Source: Rhodospirillales bacterium (GTDB taxonomy: Bacteria > Pseudomonadota > Alphaproteobacteria > Micavibrionales > Micavibrionaceae). Taken from it: a stretch of 64,000 bases of DNA. Both the position numbers and the translations under genes were made by a program. Positions 11,814 to 20,544 of this stretch are shown here, one piece after another; position 1 is the stretch's first letter; every line of letters begins with the position of its first letter. Under the pieces are notes generated by a model that saw only the letters and a list, made by a program, of their open reading frames with translations, was not told the origin of the DNA and made no database searches. The stretch lies in NCBI GenBank assembly GCA_020638365.1, contig JACKIQ010000003.1, positions 351,004 through 415,003 on the forward strand, read 5' to 3'.

Positions 11814-12658
11814 TCTTCATGAGAAGGAGCGGGCGGCGCTGGCGAAGCTCGCGCCTTTACGCGACGTGATCGCAGCGCACGGCTTGCAGGCGAAGAAGTC
11901 GCTGGGGCAGAATTTCCTTCTGGATCAAAACATCACCGATAAAATCGCGCGGCTGTGCGGCGCCCTTGACGGGGTGAACGTGATCGAGATCGGGCCGGGG
12001 CCGGGCGGGTTGACGCGCAGTTTGCTGCGCTCTCACGCAGCGCGGGTGCGGGCGGTCGAGGCCGATCCGCGTGCGGTTGCGGCGCTGTCCGATCTTAAAG
12101 AAGCATCGGGCGGGCGGCTCCGGGTGATCGAGGGGGATGCGCTGGAGATTGATGCCGTATCCTTGTGTCCCGCGCCGCGCGCGCGATTATCGCCAATCTT
12201 CCCTATAATATCGCCACGCCGCTTTTGCTGCGGTGGCTGGAGGATTGCGCACGGATGGCGGGGCTTACGGTTTTCTGGCGCTGATGTTCCAGAAGGAGGT
12301 CGCGCAGCGGATCTGCGCACAGCTCTCCACCAAGGCTTACGGACGACTTTCGGTGATTTCGCAGTGGCTTTGCGAAGCGAAGGTACTGGTCGAGCTTCCG
12401 CCTTCCGTGTTTACGCCCCCGCCGAAGGTGCGGTCCGCGGTGGTCAGGTTGGTCCCGCGTTCCTTACCGGCGGACGCGCCGGATTTCGCAGCAGTGGAGC
12501 GGGTTACGGCGGCGGCTTTTCAGGGACGGCGGAAAATGGTGCGCAGCAGCCTATGCGATTATATGCAGCATTTTGAAGAGGCGGGCGTCGATCCGCAGGC
12601 GCGGGCGGAGAATCTCAGCGTCGCGCAGTATGTGCGGCTGGCGCAGCTTTCCGGATGA
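11800..12658 (+). pseudogene. ksgA: KsgA/RsmA 16S rRNA dimethyladenosine transferase, two frameshifts
   Basis: KsgA dimethylates two adjacent adenosines near the 3' end of 16S rRNA. The product starts MSDPDLHEKE from a GTG overlapping surA. It shows KKSLGQNFLLD, the SAM motif VIEIGPGPGGLTRSLL, and in a second frame the catalytic NLPYNIATPLL. A third frame carries FLALMFQKEVAQRI through to the C-terminus. One base is missing in a GC repeat near 12172-12184 and another near 12271-12276. Both repair to a standard-length protein of about 286 residues. The gene is nearly universal, so sequence error is the likeliest cause. Confidence 0.88.
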
Positions 12659-12684
12659 TTTAATCTGACAAGCAGCGAATTTTT

Positions 12685-14382
12685 TTAATGCTTATTTTTA
12701 AGAAACTGTCGGATTGGGGGCCATTCCCATTGCATTAAAACAGCTTCTGTTTTTGTCTTTTTCACAGGGTCTTGTTCGTTCTCAAGCTTAGATTGCAGGT
12801 AAGCGTTGATGTGGTTAAGCTGTTCTGGCTTATTACTTATCAAAAGGAGGCGCTGCATACTCGTTGGTCCAAAATACAATTCGCTTTCTATAAGCGCTTC
12901 TATAAATAGTTCCAGTGTCCTGTTCTCTTGCAGCGGTTCTTCAATTATTCTATCTATAATGGCTGTAGCTATTTCTTTTTTATGCTTCGTTGAAGGTATG
13001 TTTTTTAAGATTTTGTATGAGCTTTCGTAACCACTGCGGATGCGAGTGTCTTTTATAGCGTTCACTATGGATTTAACTTCATTATTGGTAAGTTCTATCT
13101 TTCTGTTTTCCTCTATACTGTACAAAAACGTTTCAAACAGTTTGGACATTTCGCTTTGTGGTTTATCGGGTTCAAAAATTGTTTGCAGTAAACTCTGTTC
13201 ATCGGGCGATAATTTTGATGTGTAGTTTCTTACTTCCAAGTCATAGCGCCCCAGAGATTCAGATTTTTTTTTCCAATCGTCGCCTAACAATAATGTGAGA
13301 GCGTGTTCTAACGGATTGCTATACGGGCATGTTGTTTCCGAACAGAAACTTACGCCCCTCCTAGGCCAGCCGGACTCTACTGTTATTGTTCCGCCTCCGC
13401 TCCCGCCAAAAATGGGGACAATTGTCATCGGTAAAGAAAGTACTGTAGCTTTAATGTTTTTGTAGCGCGCTATAGTCGTGAAGGAGTTGCCCGCTTTTTT
13501 GAGAAGCTCTATTTTTACAGTTCTGGGTTCTGCTGGTTTTAAAGACCACTTGTTCTTGTTGTATGTTTTGGGCTTATCAGGAAGATCGACTATAAGAATT
13601 GCCTGTGCCTCTGATAGCTGTGCTTCCTTTTCTATCAGGCAGTTAGAGCTTGATAAGCGGAGAATTCCTAGATTTTCCACGGTATCAGTTTTCTCATATT
13701 CTTTTTTGATTAAGGTTCGACAGTTTTCAAAATTATGGACTCGGTATGCCTTCATATTTTCAGAATGAAAAATTCCTTCTGAGTCCTTGTCTATGTTTCC
13801 CGTAAGCACTTCTTTTACAGCACCGCTTAAGAGAAGGTTTTTGCATATTTGGTTGCAAGAAGCGGCAGTTTTATTGGGTATGTCGTCGCCAGTTACTGCC
13901 AAAACTTCAAAATTGCCCGTTATGTTTTTTAACGGAAGGTCATTTCTTTTAATATCAAAGTAGTGACGCCATACCGGGGCGTCGATTAAGATCGGTATTC
14001 CGAACCCTATGATCAAAGCGAGTAATGTTCCCCACAGCGGAGCAAAGCGGAGGCGAAATTGTTTAAATGCGCTAGTGCATATTGTTATGAGGCCTAAATA
14101 TAAAAAGAAAGTGGGAGCGAAGAATAGTATCAATCCGGGCAAATAGCCTAACAAGAAGCCCACCATGACCAAGGCGGGCATGGTGACTGAAATAGACGCC
14201 AGTGCACCCGATACGATCAGTAGTTTCCGTGTCATGACTTTTTCGTGTTTAGAGTGCAAATAAACGCAGAATAGTATCAATCCGGGCAAATAGCCTAATA
14301 TGAGAAGCACCATGCCCCAGACGGGCATGGTGACGAGAAAAAACAGCAGTGCAACCGATACGATCTCTCGTTTCCTTGTCAT
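12685..14382 (-). CDS. Membrane protein with tandem-duplicated N-terminus, unknown
   Basis: I do not recognise this protein of about 565 residues. The N-terminus carries hydrophobic membrane segments present in two near-identical 49-residue copies, each containing SKHEKVMTRK, VTMP and LGYLPGLILF, then a third hydrophobic stretch. The rest is a large soluble part with a serine/cysteine-rich middle and a helical C-terminal third that could be HEAT-like. GC content is lower than in the flanking genes, suggesting acquisition. The open frame extends to 14493 over the end of gmk, but the first 37 residues there have gmk composition, so I start at the ATG at 14382. An equivalent ATG lies in the second copy at 14235. 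It follows gmk on the same strand. Confidence 0.75.
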   Translation of the reverse strand: MTRKREIVSVALLFFLVTMPVWGMVLLILGYLPGLILFCVYLHSKHEKVMTRKLLIVSGALASISVTMPALVMVGFLLGYLPGLILFFAPTFFLYLGLITICTSAFKQFRLRFAPLWGTLLALIIGFGIPILIDAPVWRHYFDIKRNDLPLKNITGNFEVLAVTGDDIPNKTAASCNQICKNLLLSGAVKEVLTGNIDKDSEGIFHSENMKAYRVHNFENCRTLIKKEYEKTDTVENLGILRLSSSNCLIEKEAQLSEAQAILIVDLPDKPKTYNKNKWSLKPAEPRTVKIELLKKAGNSFTTIARYKNIKATVLSLPMTIVPIFGGSGGGTITVESGWPRRGVSFCSETTCPYSNPLEHALTLLLGDDWKKKSESLGRYDLEVRNYTSKLSPDEQSLLQTIFEPDKPQSEMSKLFETFLYSIEENRKIELTNNEVKSIVNAIKDTRIRSGYESSYKILKNIPSTKHKKEIATAIIDRIIEEPLQENRTLELFIEALIESELYFGPTSMQRLLLISNKPEQLNHINAYLQSKLENEQDPVKKTKTEAVLMQWEWPPIRQFLKNKH

Positions 14383-14414
14383 GACTTTTTCGTGCTTAGA
14401 GCACAAATAAACGC
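14121..14414. repeat. 147-bp in-frame tandem duplication
   Basis: Units 14121-14267 and 14268-14414 share long identical stretches, such as the agaatagtat… block and the gtcatgactttttcgtg block, at an exact 147-base period. The period is 49 codons, so the frame is kept and both membrane segments and the start codon region are doubled. Confidence 0.9.
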
Positions 14415-14419
14415 AGTGC

Positions 14420-15061
14420 TTAAAGCCCTTCCCGGAGGCCGCGGACGAATTCGGAGAGGCCGACCATCCGTTCGCGACGGATACGTTCCGCATCGAGGAT
14501 GAGCTGCGCCTTTTCTATGGCTCTGTCGATATCCTCGTTGATAATCACGTAGTCATATTCGGAGTAGTGGGAGATTTCATCGGCGGCCTTGGACATGCGT
14601 CCGCGGATCTCTGCCTCCGTTTCCCGTGTATCGCGAGAGCGGTGGCGCAGGCGTTTTTCCAGTTCTGTGCGGCTGGGCGGCAGGATGAAGACCGTCACGA
14701 GGTCGTCGCGCGCGATTTCGGCGAGCTGCTGGGTGCCCTGCCAGTCGATATCGAAAATCACATCCTTGCCCTCGGAGAGGGATTTTTCGACGGGCTGGCG
14801 CGGGGTGCCGTAATAATTATCGAAAACCTTTGCGTGTTCGAGCATTTCGCCGTTATCGACCATATCCCGGAAGTCGTCATGTTCGACGAAATAATAATCC
14901 TGCCCGTGGACTTCGCCAGCGCGAATTTTTCTGGTCGTGACGGAGACAGAGATCGTCATGTCCGGGTTATTGCCCAGAAGGGCACGGGAAATCGTCGTTT
15001 TGCCCGCACCGGAGGGTGAGGATAGGACATACATCAGTCCCCTGCGCTGAATCTGCTCCAA
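14420..15061 (-). CDS. gmk: Guanylate kinase
   Basis: A 213-residue enzyme phosphorylating GMP to GDP with ATP. The P-loop SSPSGAGKTT sits at 14-23, the GMP-binding region with TTRKIRAGEVHGQDYYFV follows, and the lid region has RLRHRSRDTRETEAEI. Standard length. An AGGAG about 6-8 bases upstream supports the ATG. It is followed at a 37-base gap by the duplicated membrane protein gene on the same strand. Confidence 0.97.
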   Translation of the reverse strand: MEQIQRRGLMYVLSSPSGAGKTTISRALLGNNPDMTISVSVTTRKIRAGEVHGQDYYFVEHDDFRDMVDNGEMLEHAKVFDNYYGTPRQPVEKSLSEGKDVIFDIDWQGTQQLAEIARDDLVTVFILPPSRTELEKRLRHRSRDTRETEAEIRGRMSKAADEISHYSEYDYVIINEDIDRAIEKAQLILDAERIRRERMVGLSEFVRGLREGL

Positions 15062-15154
15062 AAGCGGCTCCTGTCTGGTGTTCTTCGTGTTTTCGCGTAT
15101 AAAATTAGCCTCAGAGTTTTGTAAAGTCCAATCGAAATTTCAAGGGGTTAAGTT

Positions 15155-15935
15155 ATGGGCGTGCGGGCACTCAACCTGAAAACCATCGTGATTACCGGCG
15201 CTTCGGGAGGGATCGGGGCGGCGCTGGCCTCTCATTATGCCGGGCCGGGGCGTATACTGGGGCTTCACGGGCGGGATGGCGCGCGGCTTGAGGATTGCGG
15301 GGCGGCATGCCGGGAAAAAGGGGCGGAGGTGCATCTTTTCCAGGGCGACGTCACGGACCGTGACGCCATGGCGGGTTGGCTGCGGGATTTTGATTCGCGT
15401 TATCCGATAGACCTTGTTGTTGCGAATGCGGGGATTTCCGCGGGGCCGGGGCCGCTGACCCTTGAAGACCCGGCGCAAGTGCGGCGCGTTTTCGACGTGA
15501 ACCTTACCGGGATTCTTAATACGGTTGAGCCTTTGCGGGACGTTATGGTTGTGCGCGGGTACGGCCATATCGCGATTATGAGTTCGCTGGCAGGGTTTCA
15601 GGGGTTTTCCGGGGGCTCCGGCATATTGCGCCAGCAAGGCAGCCGCTCGGGTTTACGGGGAATCCTTGGTCAATACGATGAAAAAGAAGGGGGTCGGTAT
15701 TCATGTGATCTGCCCCGGCTTTATCAAGAGCGCGATGACGGAGCGCAATCCATTTCCCATGCCTTTCCTGATGGATGCGGAGAAGGCTGCAAGCCTTATA
15801 GCGCGCGGGATTGAGCGGGGAAAAAGCCGAATTGCCTTTCCTTTTCCCGTGGTTTTGGGGGTCAGGCTCCTTTCCTGTCTTCCGGAGGGAATTGCCCAGT
15901 TTCTAGTCAAGGAAACACCCTCCAAGCCCCGGTAA
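15155..15935 (+). pseudogene. Short-chain dehydrogenase, one frameshift
   Basis: A classical SDR of about 259 residues. The N-terminus holds the Rossmann motif TGASGGIGAAL, then NAGISAGPGP, and the frame is lost at FQGF. In the next frame the catalytic YCASKAA follows, then CPGFIKSAMT and a C-terminal membrane-proximal helix. The break is an extra G in a run of five at 15608-15613. Removing it restores the tetrad Tyr-x-x-x-Lys. The substrate is unknown, though the C-terminal hydrophobic LLSCLPEG tail is typical of membrane-associated lipid-active SDRs. The upstream gap to gmk is divergent, so a shared promoter region is likely. Confidence 0.85.
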
Positions 15936-16116
15936 AGTCTTGTCTTTTTCAAGACCCCTTGATTTTTTTTTCAAATCGTTCTAACAAAGAGAGTAGTTTA
16001 GATGTTTTACATATACAATTTACACTTATAAATTTTCATTATTCTTTTTATTACGTAAAAGATTTTATTGTTGTATTTTTGTTTCTTAATCAGGGTGAGT
16101 AAGGGTTTTAAAAATT

Positions 16117-16467
16117 ATGGACGTACAAGATATAGAAGAAAATGTTTCTCTGGCCGTCAGTCTTCTGAAGGCATTATCCAACGAGAAGAGGCTTACCGTT
16201 ATCTGCGAGCTTTACAAAGGCGAGAAGAGCGTCGGCGAGCTTGAGCGTATTGTCGGGCTGAGCCAGTCCGCGTTGTCCCAGCATCTGGCGCGCTTGCGCA
16301 AGGACAAGCTGGTTCGCACGCGCCGCGAAGCGCAGACCATTTATTATTCCCTGCAGAACGAGGCGACAAAAGAGTTGCTGAAATGTCTTTGCGACATTTA
16401 TACGCCGCAGGGCGAGAGCGGGCCTATTCACCAAGAGGTGGAGCGGAAAAGAGTTGTAAACGGCTAA
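16117..16467 (+). CDS. ArsR-family transcriptional repressor, BigR/SqrR-like
   Basis: A 116-residue winged-helix regulator. The HTH reads VGELERIVGLSQSALSQHLARLRKDKLV (two-thirds of it is the recognition region), followed by the wing TRREAQTIYYSL. Cys30 in the VICELY helix and Cys90/Cys92 in the C-terminal helix sit where the persulfide sensors BigR and SqrR have their paired cysteines, so a thiol/persulfide signal is a reasonable inference. No metal-binding CxC of the ArsR type is at the recognition helix. A promoter-like AT-rich stretch of about 180 bases precedes it. No obvious target gene adjoins it. Confidence 0.88.
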   Translation: MDVQDIEENVSLAVSLLKALSNEKRLTVICELYKGEKSVGELERIVGLSQSALSQHLARLRKDKLVRTRREAQTIYYSLQNEATKELLKCLCDIYTPQGESGPIHQEVERKRVVNG

Positions 16468-16477
16468 TTCCTGTCTC

Positions 16478-17470
16478 CTACCCTGTTTTTTCAGTTCGTT
16501 TCATGTCATCAGATGCCGCTTCTCGCTGGGCGAGGGTTTTCATGAGGGCGTTATAGGCCGTTTTGACGTTCAGGTTCCTGAGTTCGCCTTCCTGAATAAT
16601 TGTTACGTTTTTTCCCCGCGGTGCATGTTTGATCTTGTCGCTGGTTCCTGAAAACAGGGCTACGCAGGGGCAGCCGGTGGCCGCTATGAGGTGTATCGGG
16701 CCGGTGTCGTTGCCCAGAGCGCCCGAAGCGCTTCGGGCAAGGGCGACGACCTGAAACAGGGTGGTCTTGCCGGTCAGGTCTAAGGATTCCGGACAAATAT
16801 TCCGGATATTGGCGTTTATGTCTTTTTCCACGCCGGTCCCCAGCAGGACGGGGCGGATATTCCTCTGAACCAGAAGGTTGCCTATGGCCGCGAAGTGTTC
16901 TGCGGGCCAGCGCTTTTGCGGGTGTTGCGGGGCGCAACCCGGTACGAAAAGCACATAAGAGGGCGGCAGGTCGAAGCCCGATAAATCTTCCTTTACCCAT
17001 TTCAGATCGTCGATTTCCACATCCTTGATTCCCGCCAGGGCCAAAGTCTGCTTATGTCCCTCCAACGCGTGGCCGAGCGAGCGGTCGGGAGAGCGGTTGC
17101 TGTGGGAGGCTCCCTTGACGGCGCCGACCCATTCAGGGCGCTTTGCAACCGGGAAGAGGCGGAAATAGAAGAACGTGCGGTCGCTGTTCTGAAGGTCATA
17201 AACCCGTGTAAAATTTCCGCTCAGTAATTTTTTACGCAGTGAGAGCCAGCCCGTGAGATCAAGGGCACGGGGTTTATCATCCAGCCAGATTTCGTCAAAA
17301 TAACCACAGCGGTGCGCAAGTTCCTCGAAAGGCCTTGTCGTGAGGATCGTCATATGTGCGTCCGGGTGGGCGCGGCGGATGGCGGCCATGGGGCCGAGCG
17401 CCTGAATGAAGTCGCCCAAAGCCCCCAGTTTGATGACCAGAATCTTTTTCCTGTGGTTATCCGCATTCAT
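16478..17470 (-). CDS. Glycosyltransferase family 9 (heptosyltransferase-like)
   Basis: A cytoplasmic glycosyltransferase expected to add heptose or a related sugar to the lipopolysaccharide core. The N-terminus KILVIKLGALGDFIQALG is the GT9 acceptor-side signature, and the C-terminal half has the donor-site GNDTGPIHLIAATG. The start at 17470 leaves a clean 7-base gap to the preceding glycosyltransferase stop. A start at 17521 would overlap that gene and adds residues unlike the family. The pair with the GT4 gene points to a surface polysaccharide or LPS step. Confidence 0.88.
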   Translation of the reverse strand: MNADNHRKKILVIKLGALGDFIQALGPMAAIRRAHPDAHMTILTTRPFEELAHRCGYFDEIWLDDKPRALDLTGWLSLRKKLLSGNFTRVYDLQNSDRTFFYFRLFPVAKRPEWVGAVKGASHSNRSPDRSLGHALEGHKQTLALAGIKDVEIDDLKWVKEDLSGFDLPPSYVLFVPGCAPQHPQKRWPAEHFAAIGNLLVQRNIRPVLLGTGVEKDINANIRNICPESLDLTGKTTLFQVVALARSASGALGNDTGPIHLIAATGCPCVALFSGTSDKIKHAPRGKNVTIIQEGELRNLNVKTAYNALMKTLAQREAASDDMKRTEKTG

Positions 17471-17477
17471 TTCGTTT

Positions 17478-18698
17478 TTAACCGAAAGCGCGGCTTTTCT
17501 GTTGTGCTGTGAAGCTTTCAAAGGGTTCTGCGCGGAGCGGGCTGGTCAGCTTTTCCTTCAGGATTTCCGCGTACACATCAAGGGTCTGTTCGGCCATTTT
17601 TTCCCTTGTGAAGTTCGCTGCTACATGGGACATGGAGCGGGTTGCCAGAACAGCGCGCTGCATGGGGTTGAGAGACAGCGCCTCGTTGATTGCCTGTGCC
17701 AGAGCCTCAGCATTTCCCGGAGGAACGAGCCAGCCCGTCTGACCGCGCAGAATAGTTTCCTGCGCTCCGCCATGATCGGTCGCAACTATCGGGCGGCCCA
17801 TGGCCTGCGCTTCCACAGGGATACGACCGAAGCCTTCGGGGTCGGTGGACGCGGATATGACCACGGTACTCAGCATGTAAGCGGCCGGCATGTCGTTGCA
17901 GTGGTCGACGATGCGGATTTTACCGCCAAGATTTTTTTCGGCGATCGTATCTTCCAGCTCCTTGCGGTATTCGGTGCGGCCCTGATCCGAGCCGATCAGG
18001 AGGCAGAATATATCTTCGCGCTCAAGCTGTTTAATGGCGTCTATAAGAATATGGTGGCCTTTCCAGCGCGTCAGGCGGCCGGGAAGCATTATGATGTTGG
18101 CGCCTTCGGGGATACGGAATTCCTGCGAGAGGGCGATCAACCGCTCGGCTGTGACCGCCGTGGGATGAAAACGTTCCAGGGGGACGCCGCGCGGGATGAC
18201 CCTGATTTTCTCCGAGGGGACGTTGTAATTATCCGTGAGATAGCGGGCCACATAGTTCGAGATTGCGATCACGATCTCGCCTCTTGCTATGGACTGATTG
18301 TATTTTCGCTTGGCTTCGTTGCCGATGTTATACGGAGCATGACAGGTGGTTATGAAATGCGCATCCGTGTTCTTGCTGGCTTTAAACGCGCTCCAGGCCG
18401 GGGCACGGCTTCGGGCGTGGACGATATTCACTTTGTGCTGGCGGATGAGTTTTTGCAGGCGCCCTATGTTGCGCCACATTACGACCGGGTTCTTGCTGTG
18501 AACCGGGAGGTTAATGTGAGTAGTACCATTACGCAGGAGTTCGGGTACACGGTAACCGCCGTTCGAAACTACAATCGACCTGGCCCCTGCACGTACGATT
18601 TCAGCGGCGATATCAATGCAACCCTGTTCGGCGCCGCCCGCGCCAAGTTCGGGGATAATCTGCATGATTACAGGTTCGAAAGAGCGGGCGGTCATCAA
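17478..18698 (-). CDS. Glycosyltransferase family 4
   Basis: A 406-residue GT-B enzyme using a nucleotide sugar. The N-terminal acceptor domain shows PELGAGGAEQGCIDIA, and the donor domain has GRLTRWKGHHILIDA and the family E-x7-E motif in DPEGFGRIPVEAQAMGRP. Retaining mechanism by family. It is the first gene of a two-gene unit with the GT9 enzyme and likely acts in LPS core or capsule assembly at the inner membrane. The acceptor cannot be told from sequence. ATGATG at the start gives two adjacent possible starts. Confidence 0.9.
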   Translation of the reverse strand: MMTARSFEPVIMQIIPELGAGGAEQGCIDIAAEIVRAGARSIVVSNGGYRVPELLRNGTTHINLPVHSKNPVVMWRNIGRLQKLIRQHKVNIVHARSRAPAWSAFKASKNTDAHFITTCHAPYNIGNEAKRKYNQSIARGEIVIAISNYVARYLTDNYNVPSEKIRVIPRGVPLERFHPTAVTAERLIALSQEFRIPEGANIIMLPGRLTRWKGHHILIDAIKQLEREDIFCLLIGSDQGRTEYRKELEDTIAEKNLGGKIRIVDHCNDMPAAYMLSTVVISASTDPEGFGRIPVEAQAMGRPIVATDHGGAQETILRGQTGWLVPPGNAEALAQAINEALSLNPMQRAVLATRSMSHVAANFTREKMAEQTLDVYAEILKEKLTSPLRAEPFESFTAQQKSRAFG

Positions 18699-18901
18699 TT
18701 ACATCCAGAACCAGTTCATTAACGGTCTTTTGCGGCGCAATAAACACTAAAAGGCCTGTTTTACCTGCCATAGATTCCGGCCTGTTGCGACCCTGTTATG
18801 CAGGCAACTTGACTCATGTATAGAGGGAATGCAAGGCTTACGCAAGATTCAGTTGGTCAACTGGTTGTTTTTGTACAATTTTTGTATGTTGCGGAGGTGT
18901 C

Positions 18902-19675
18902 ATGGGAGCGGATGAGAGGCCCAAAATTCTTAAGCGGGACGGACAAGACGAACTTGCCTATTTTTATTCTGAAGGGAACGGAGCAGGTGTGGATTTGCCC
19001 TGTGTGATGTTTCTAGGCGGGTTCCGTTCCGATATGGCGGGCAGCAAGGCCCTGCATCTGGAGGCTTCGTGCAGGGCGCGAGGACAGGCTTATCTTCGCT
19101 TTGACTATTCGGGGCACGGACTTTCACAGGGGCGCTTCGAGGAAGGATGTATCGGACAGTGGCGGGACGATGCCCGCGATATTCTCGATATGATCGTTAA
19201 AGGCCCCGTTGTTCTGGTCGGGTCTTCCATGGGGGGGTGGATCGCCTTGTTGTTGCTGCTTGAGCGGGCAGAGCGGGTTGCGGGCGTTGTCGGCATAGCC
19301 GCAGCGCCTGACTTTACTCTTTCTATCGAGGGCGAGCTTTCCACCGCCATGCGGAACGATTTAGAAGCGAAAGGTTTTGCTGCGATTCCAAGCGCTTATG
19401 GTGATCCGTATGTGATTACAAAGCGGTTGATCGAAGACGGACGTAAACAGCAGGTTTTGAACCGGACGCACAGAATCGGGGCTCCGATCACCCTTGTTCA
19501 CGGAAAGCTGGACGCGGATGTTCCGTGGCAGGTGGCGGAGGCGATCCGCACCCGTTTTGTTGGGTCGCGGATGCAGATCATCTATATTGAGGACGGGGAG
19601 CACCGCCTGTCGCGCCCGGAAGATCTGGATTTGATCGCAAGAGAGGTTGAGGCTGTGAGCAAGCTTACGTTGTAG
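18902..19675 (+). CDS. Alpha/beta hydrolase
   Basis: A 257-residue serine hydrolase of unknown substrate. The nucleophile elbow GSSMGG gives Ser109, an oxyanion-loop FLGGFRSDM lies near 38-46, and the acid and base are probably in LVHGKLDADVPW and DGEHRLS toward the C-terminus. No signal peptide, so cytoplasmic. A good GGAGGTGTC ribosome binding site precedes the ATG at 18902. It is a single gene, divergent from the glycosyltransferases and convergent with the next minus-strand gene. Confidence 0.9.
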   Translation: MGADERPKILKRDGQDELAYFYSEGNGAGVDLPCVMFLGGFRSDMAGSKALHLEASCRARGQAYLRFDYSGHGLSQGRFEEGCIGQWRDDARDILDMIVKGPVVLVGSSMGGWIALLLLLERAERVAGVVGIAAAPDFTLSIEGELSTAMRNDLEAKGFAAIPSAYGDPYVITKRLIEDGRKQQVLNRTHRIGAPITLVHGKLDADVPWQVAEAIRTRFVGSRMQIIYIEDGEHRLSRPEDLDLIAREVEAVSKLTL

Positions 19676-19679
19676 GGGC

Positions 19680-20261
19680 TTATTTTCGGCTGTACTTGAA
19701 CTGCCCGCCTTTTTTCTTTCCGGCCAGCATGTCGATTTCATCCATTTCCTTTTTTCCACCGAAGGAGATACCGCCGAAAAGCCGCATGAGAATGAGCATC
19801 AGTGCGGCAAAGCAGGCTGCGACGACGACAGCTTTCTGCTTCATAAGAAAAGAGACGAATCCGGCAGCGTTTCCGACGATTTCATTGGTGTCCGGCAGCG
19901 CCGAGGTATTTTTTTGAACCTTGACGCGGATCATCGCCGTTCCGTCATCCAGAGCTTCTGGCGTTTTTTCGGTTTCCGGAGAAGGGGCTCCGTCCTCGGC
20001 GGGGGGCAGGGTCGCCGTTTCCGGTTCTTCTTCAATCGGTTCGGCGGTCATAACAGGGGTTCTTGATGATTCGGATTCTTCGATCAGGGTGTTCAGTTCT
20101 TCCCGGATCTGCTGATGGGACTGGGGGTCGTATTTCGCCCAGATCCATCCGATGTCGGCTAAATGGAACCCTTTTTCCGGATTTTGGTAATAGTTATAGG
20201 CATCGTGACCGATGGCAGCGATCAGGGGTAGAAAAGCGATAAGAAGCAACAGTTTACGCAT
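19680..20261 (-). CDS. Hypothetical membrane-anchored protein, 193 residues
   Basis: I do not recognise the family. An N-terminal signal anchor (about 1-18) is followed by an aromatic YNYYQNPEKGFHLADIGWIW segment, a Pro/Glu/Thr-rich linker (about 75-110) and a second membrane segment (about 145-165, VVVAACFAALMLILMRLF), then a basic lysine-rich tail with KKKGGQFKYSRK. Both ends would face the cytoplasm or the linker would lie in the periplasm. It sits five bases from the convergent hydrolase gene and upstream it borders the tRNA-Ser gene. Confidence 0.78.
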   Translation of the reverse strand: MRKLLLLIAFLPLIAAIGHDAYNYYQNPEKGFHLADIGWIWAKYDPQSHQQIREELNTLIEESESSRTPVMTAEPIEEEPETATLPPAEDGAPSPETEKTPEALDDGTAMIRVKVQKNTSALPDTNEIVGNAAGFVSFLMKQKAVVVAACFAALMLILMRLFGGISFGGKKEMDEIDMLAGKKKGGQFKYSRK

Positions 20262-20405
20262 AGCTAACTTGTTCCGGAGTATTTAACGACTCCCTGATCT
20301 TAACAATTAGAGACGGGAACGAAAAGGTGGGTTGAATTTTTACTCACACGCAGGTAGTGTCCACCCCTAAACCACCATGTAACCGGGGTTTTCCGGTTTT
20401 CTGAT

Positions 20406-20493
20406 GGAGAAGTGGCCGAGCGGTTTAAGGCGCACGCCTGGAAAGCGTGTTGGGGGCAACCCCTCGCAGGTTCGAATCCTGTCTTCTCCGCCA
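20406..20493 (+). tRNA. tRNA-Ser (anticodon GGA)
   Basis: An 88-base class II tRNA with the acceptor stem GGAGAAG/CTTCTCC, an anticodon loop CTGGAAA giving GGA, a long variable arm (ttgggggcaacccct), T-arm GCAGGTTCGAATCCTGT and encoded CCA at 20491-20493. It reads the UCC/UCU serine codons. A run of seven T directly after CCA probably ends transcription. Confidence 0.97.
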
Positions 20494-20544
20494 TTTTTTT
20501 CTTGCGCAGTTGTGTATTAGGTTTTGAAGAAGAAGCGATTTTGT

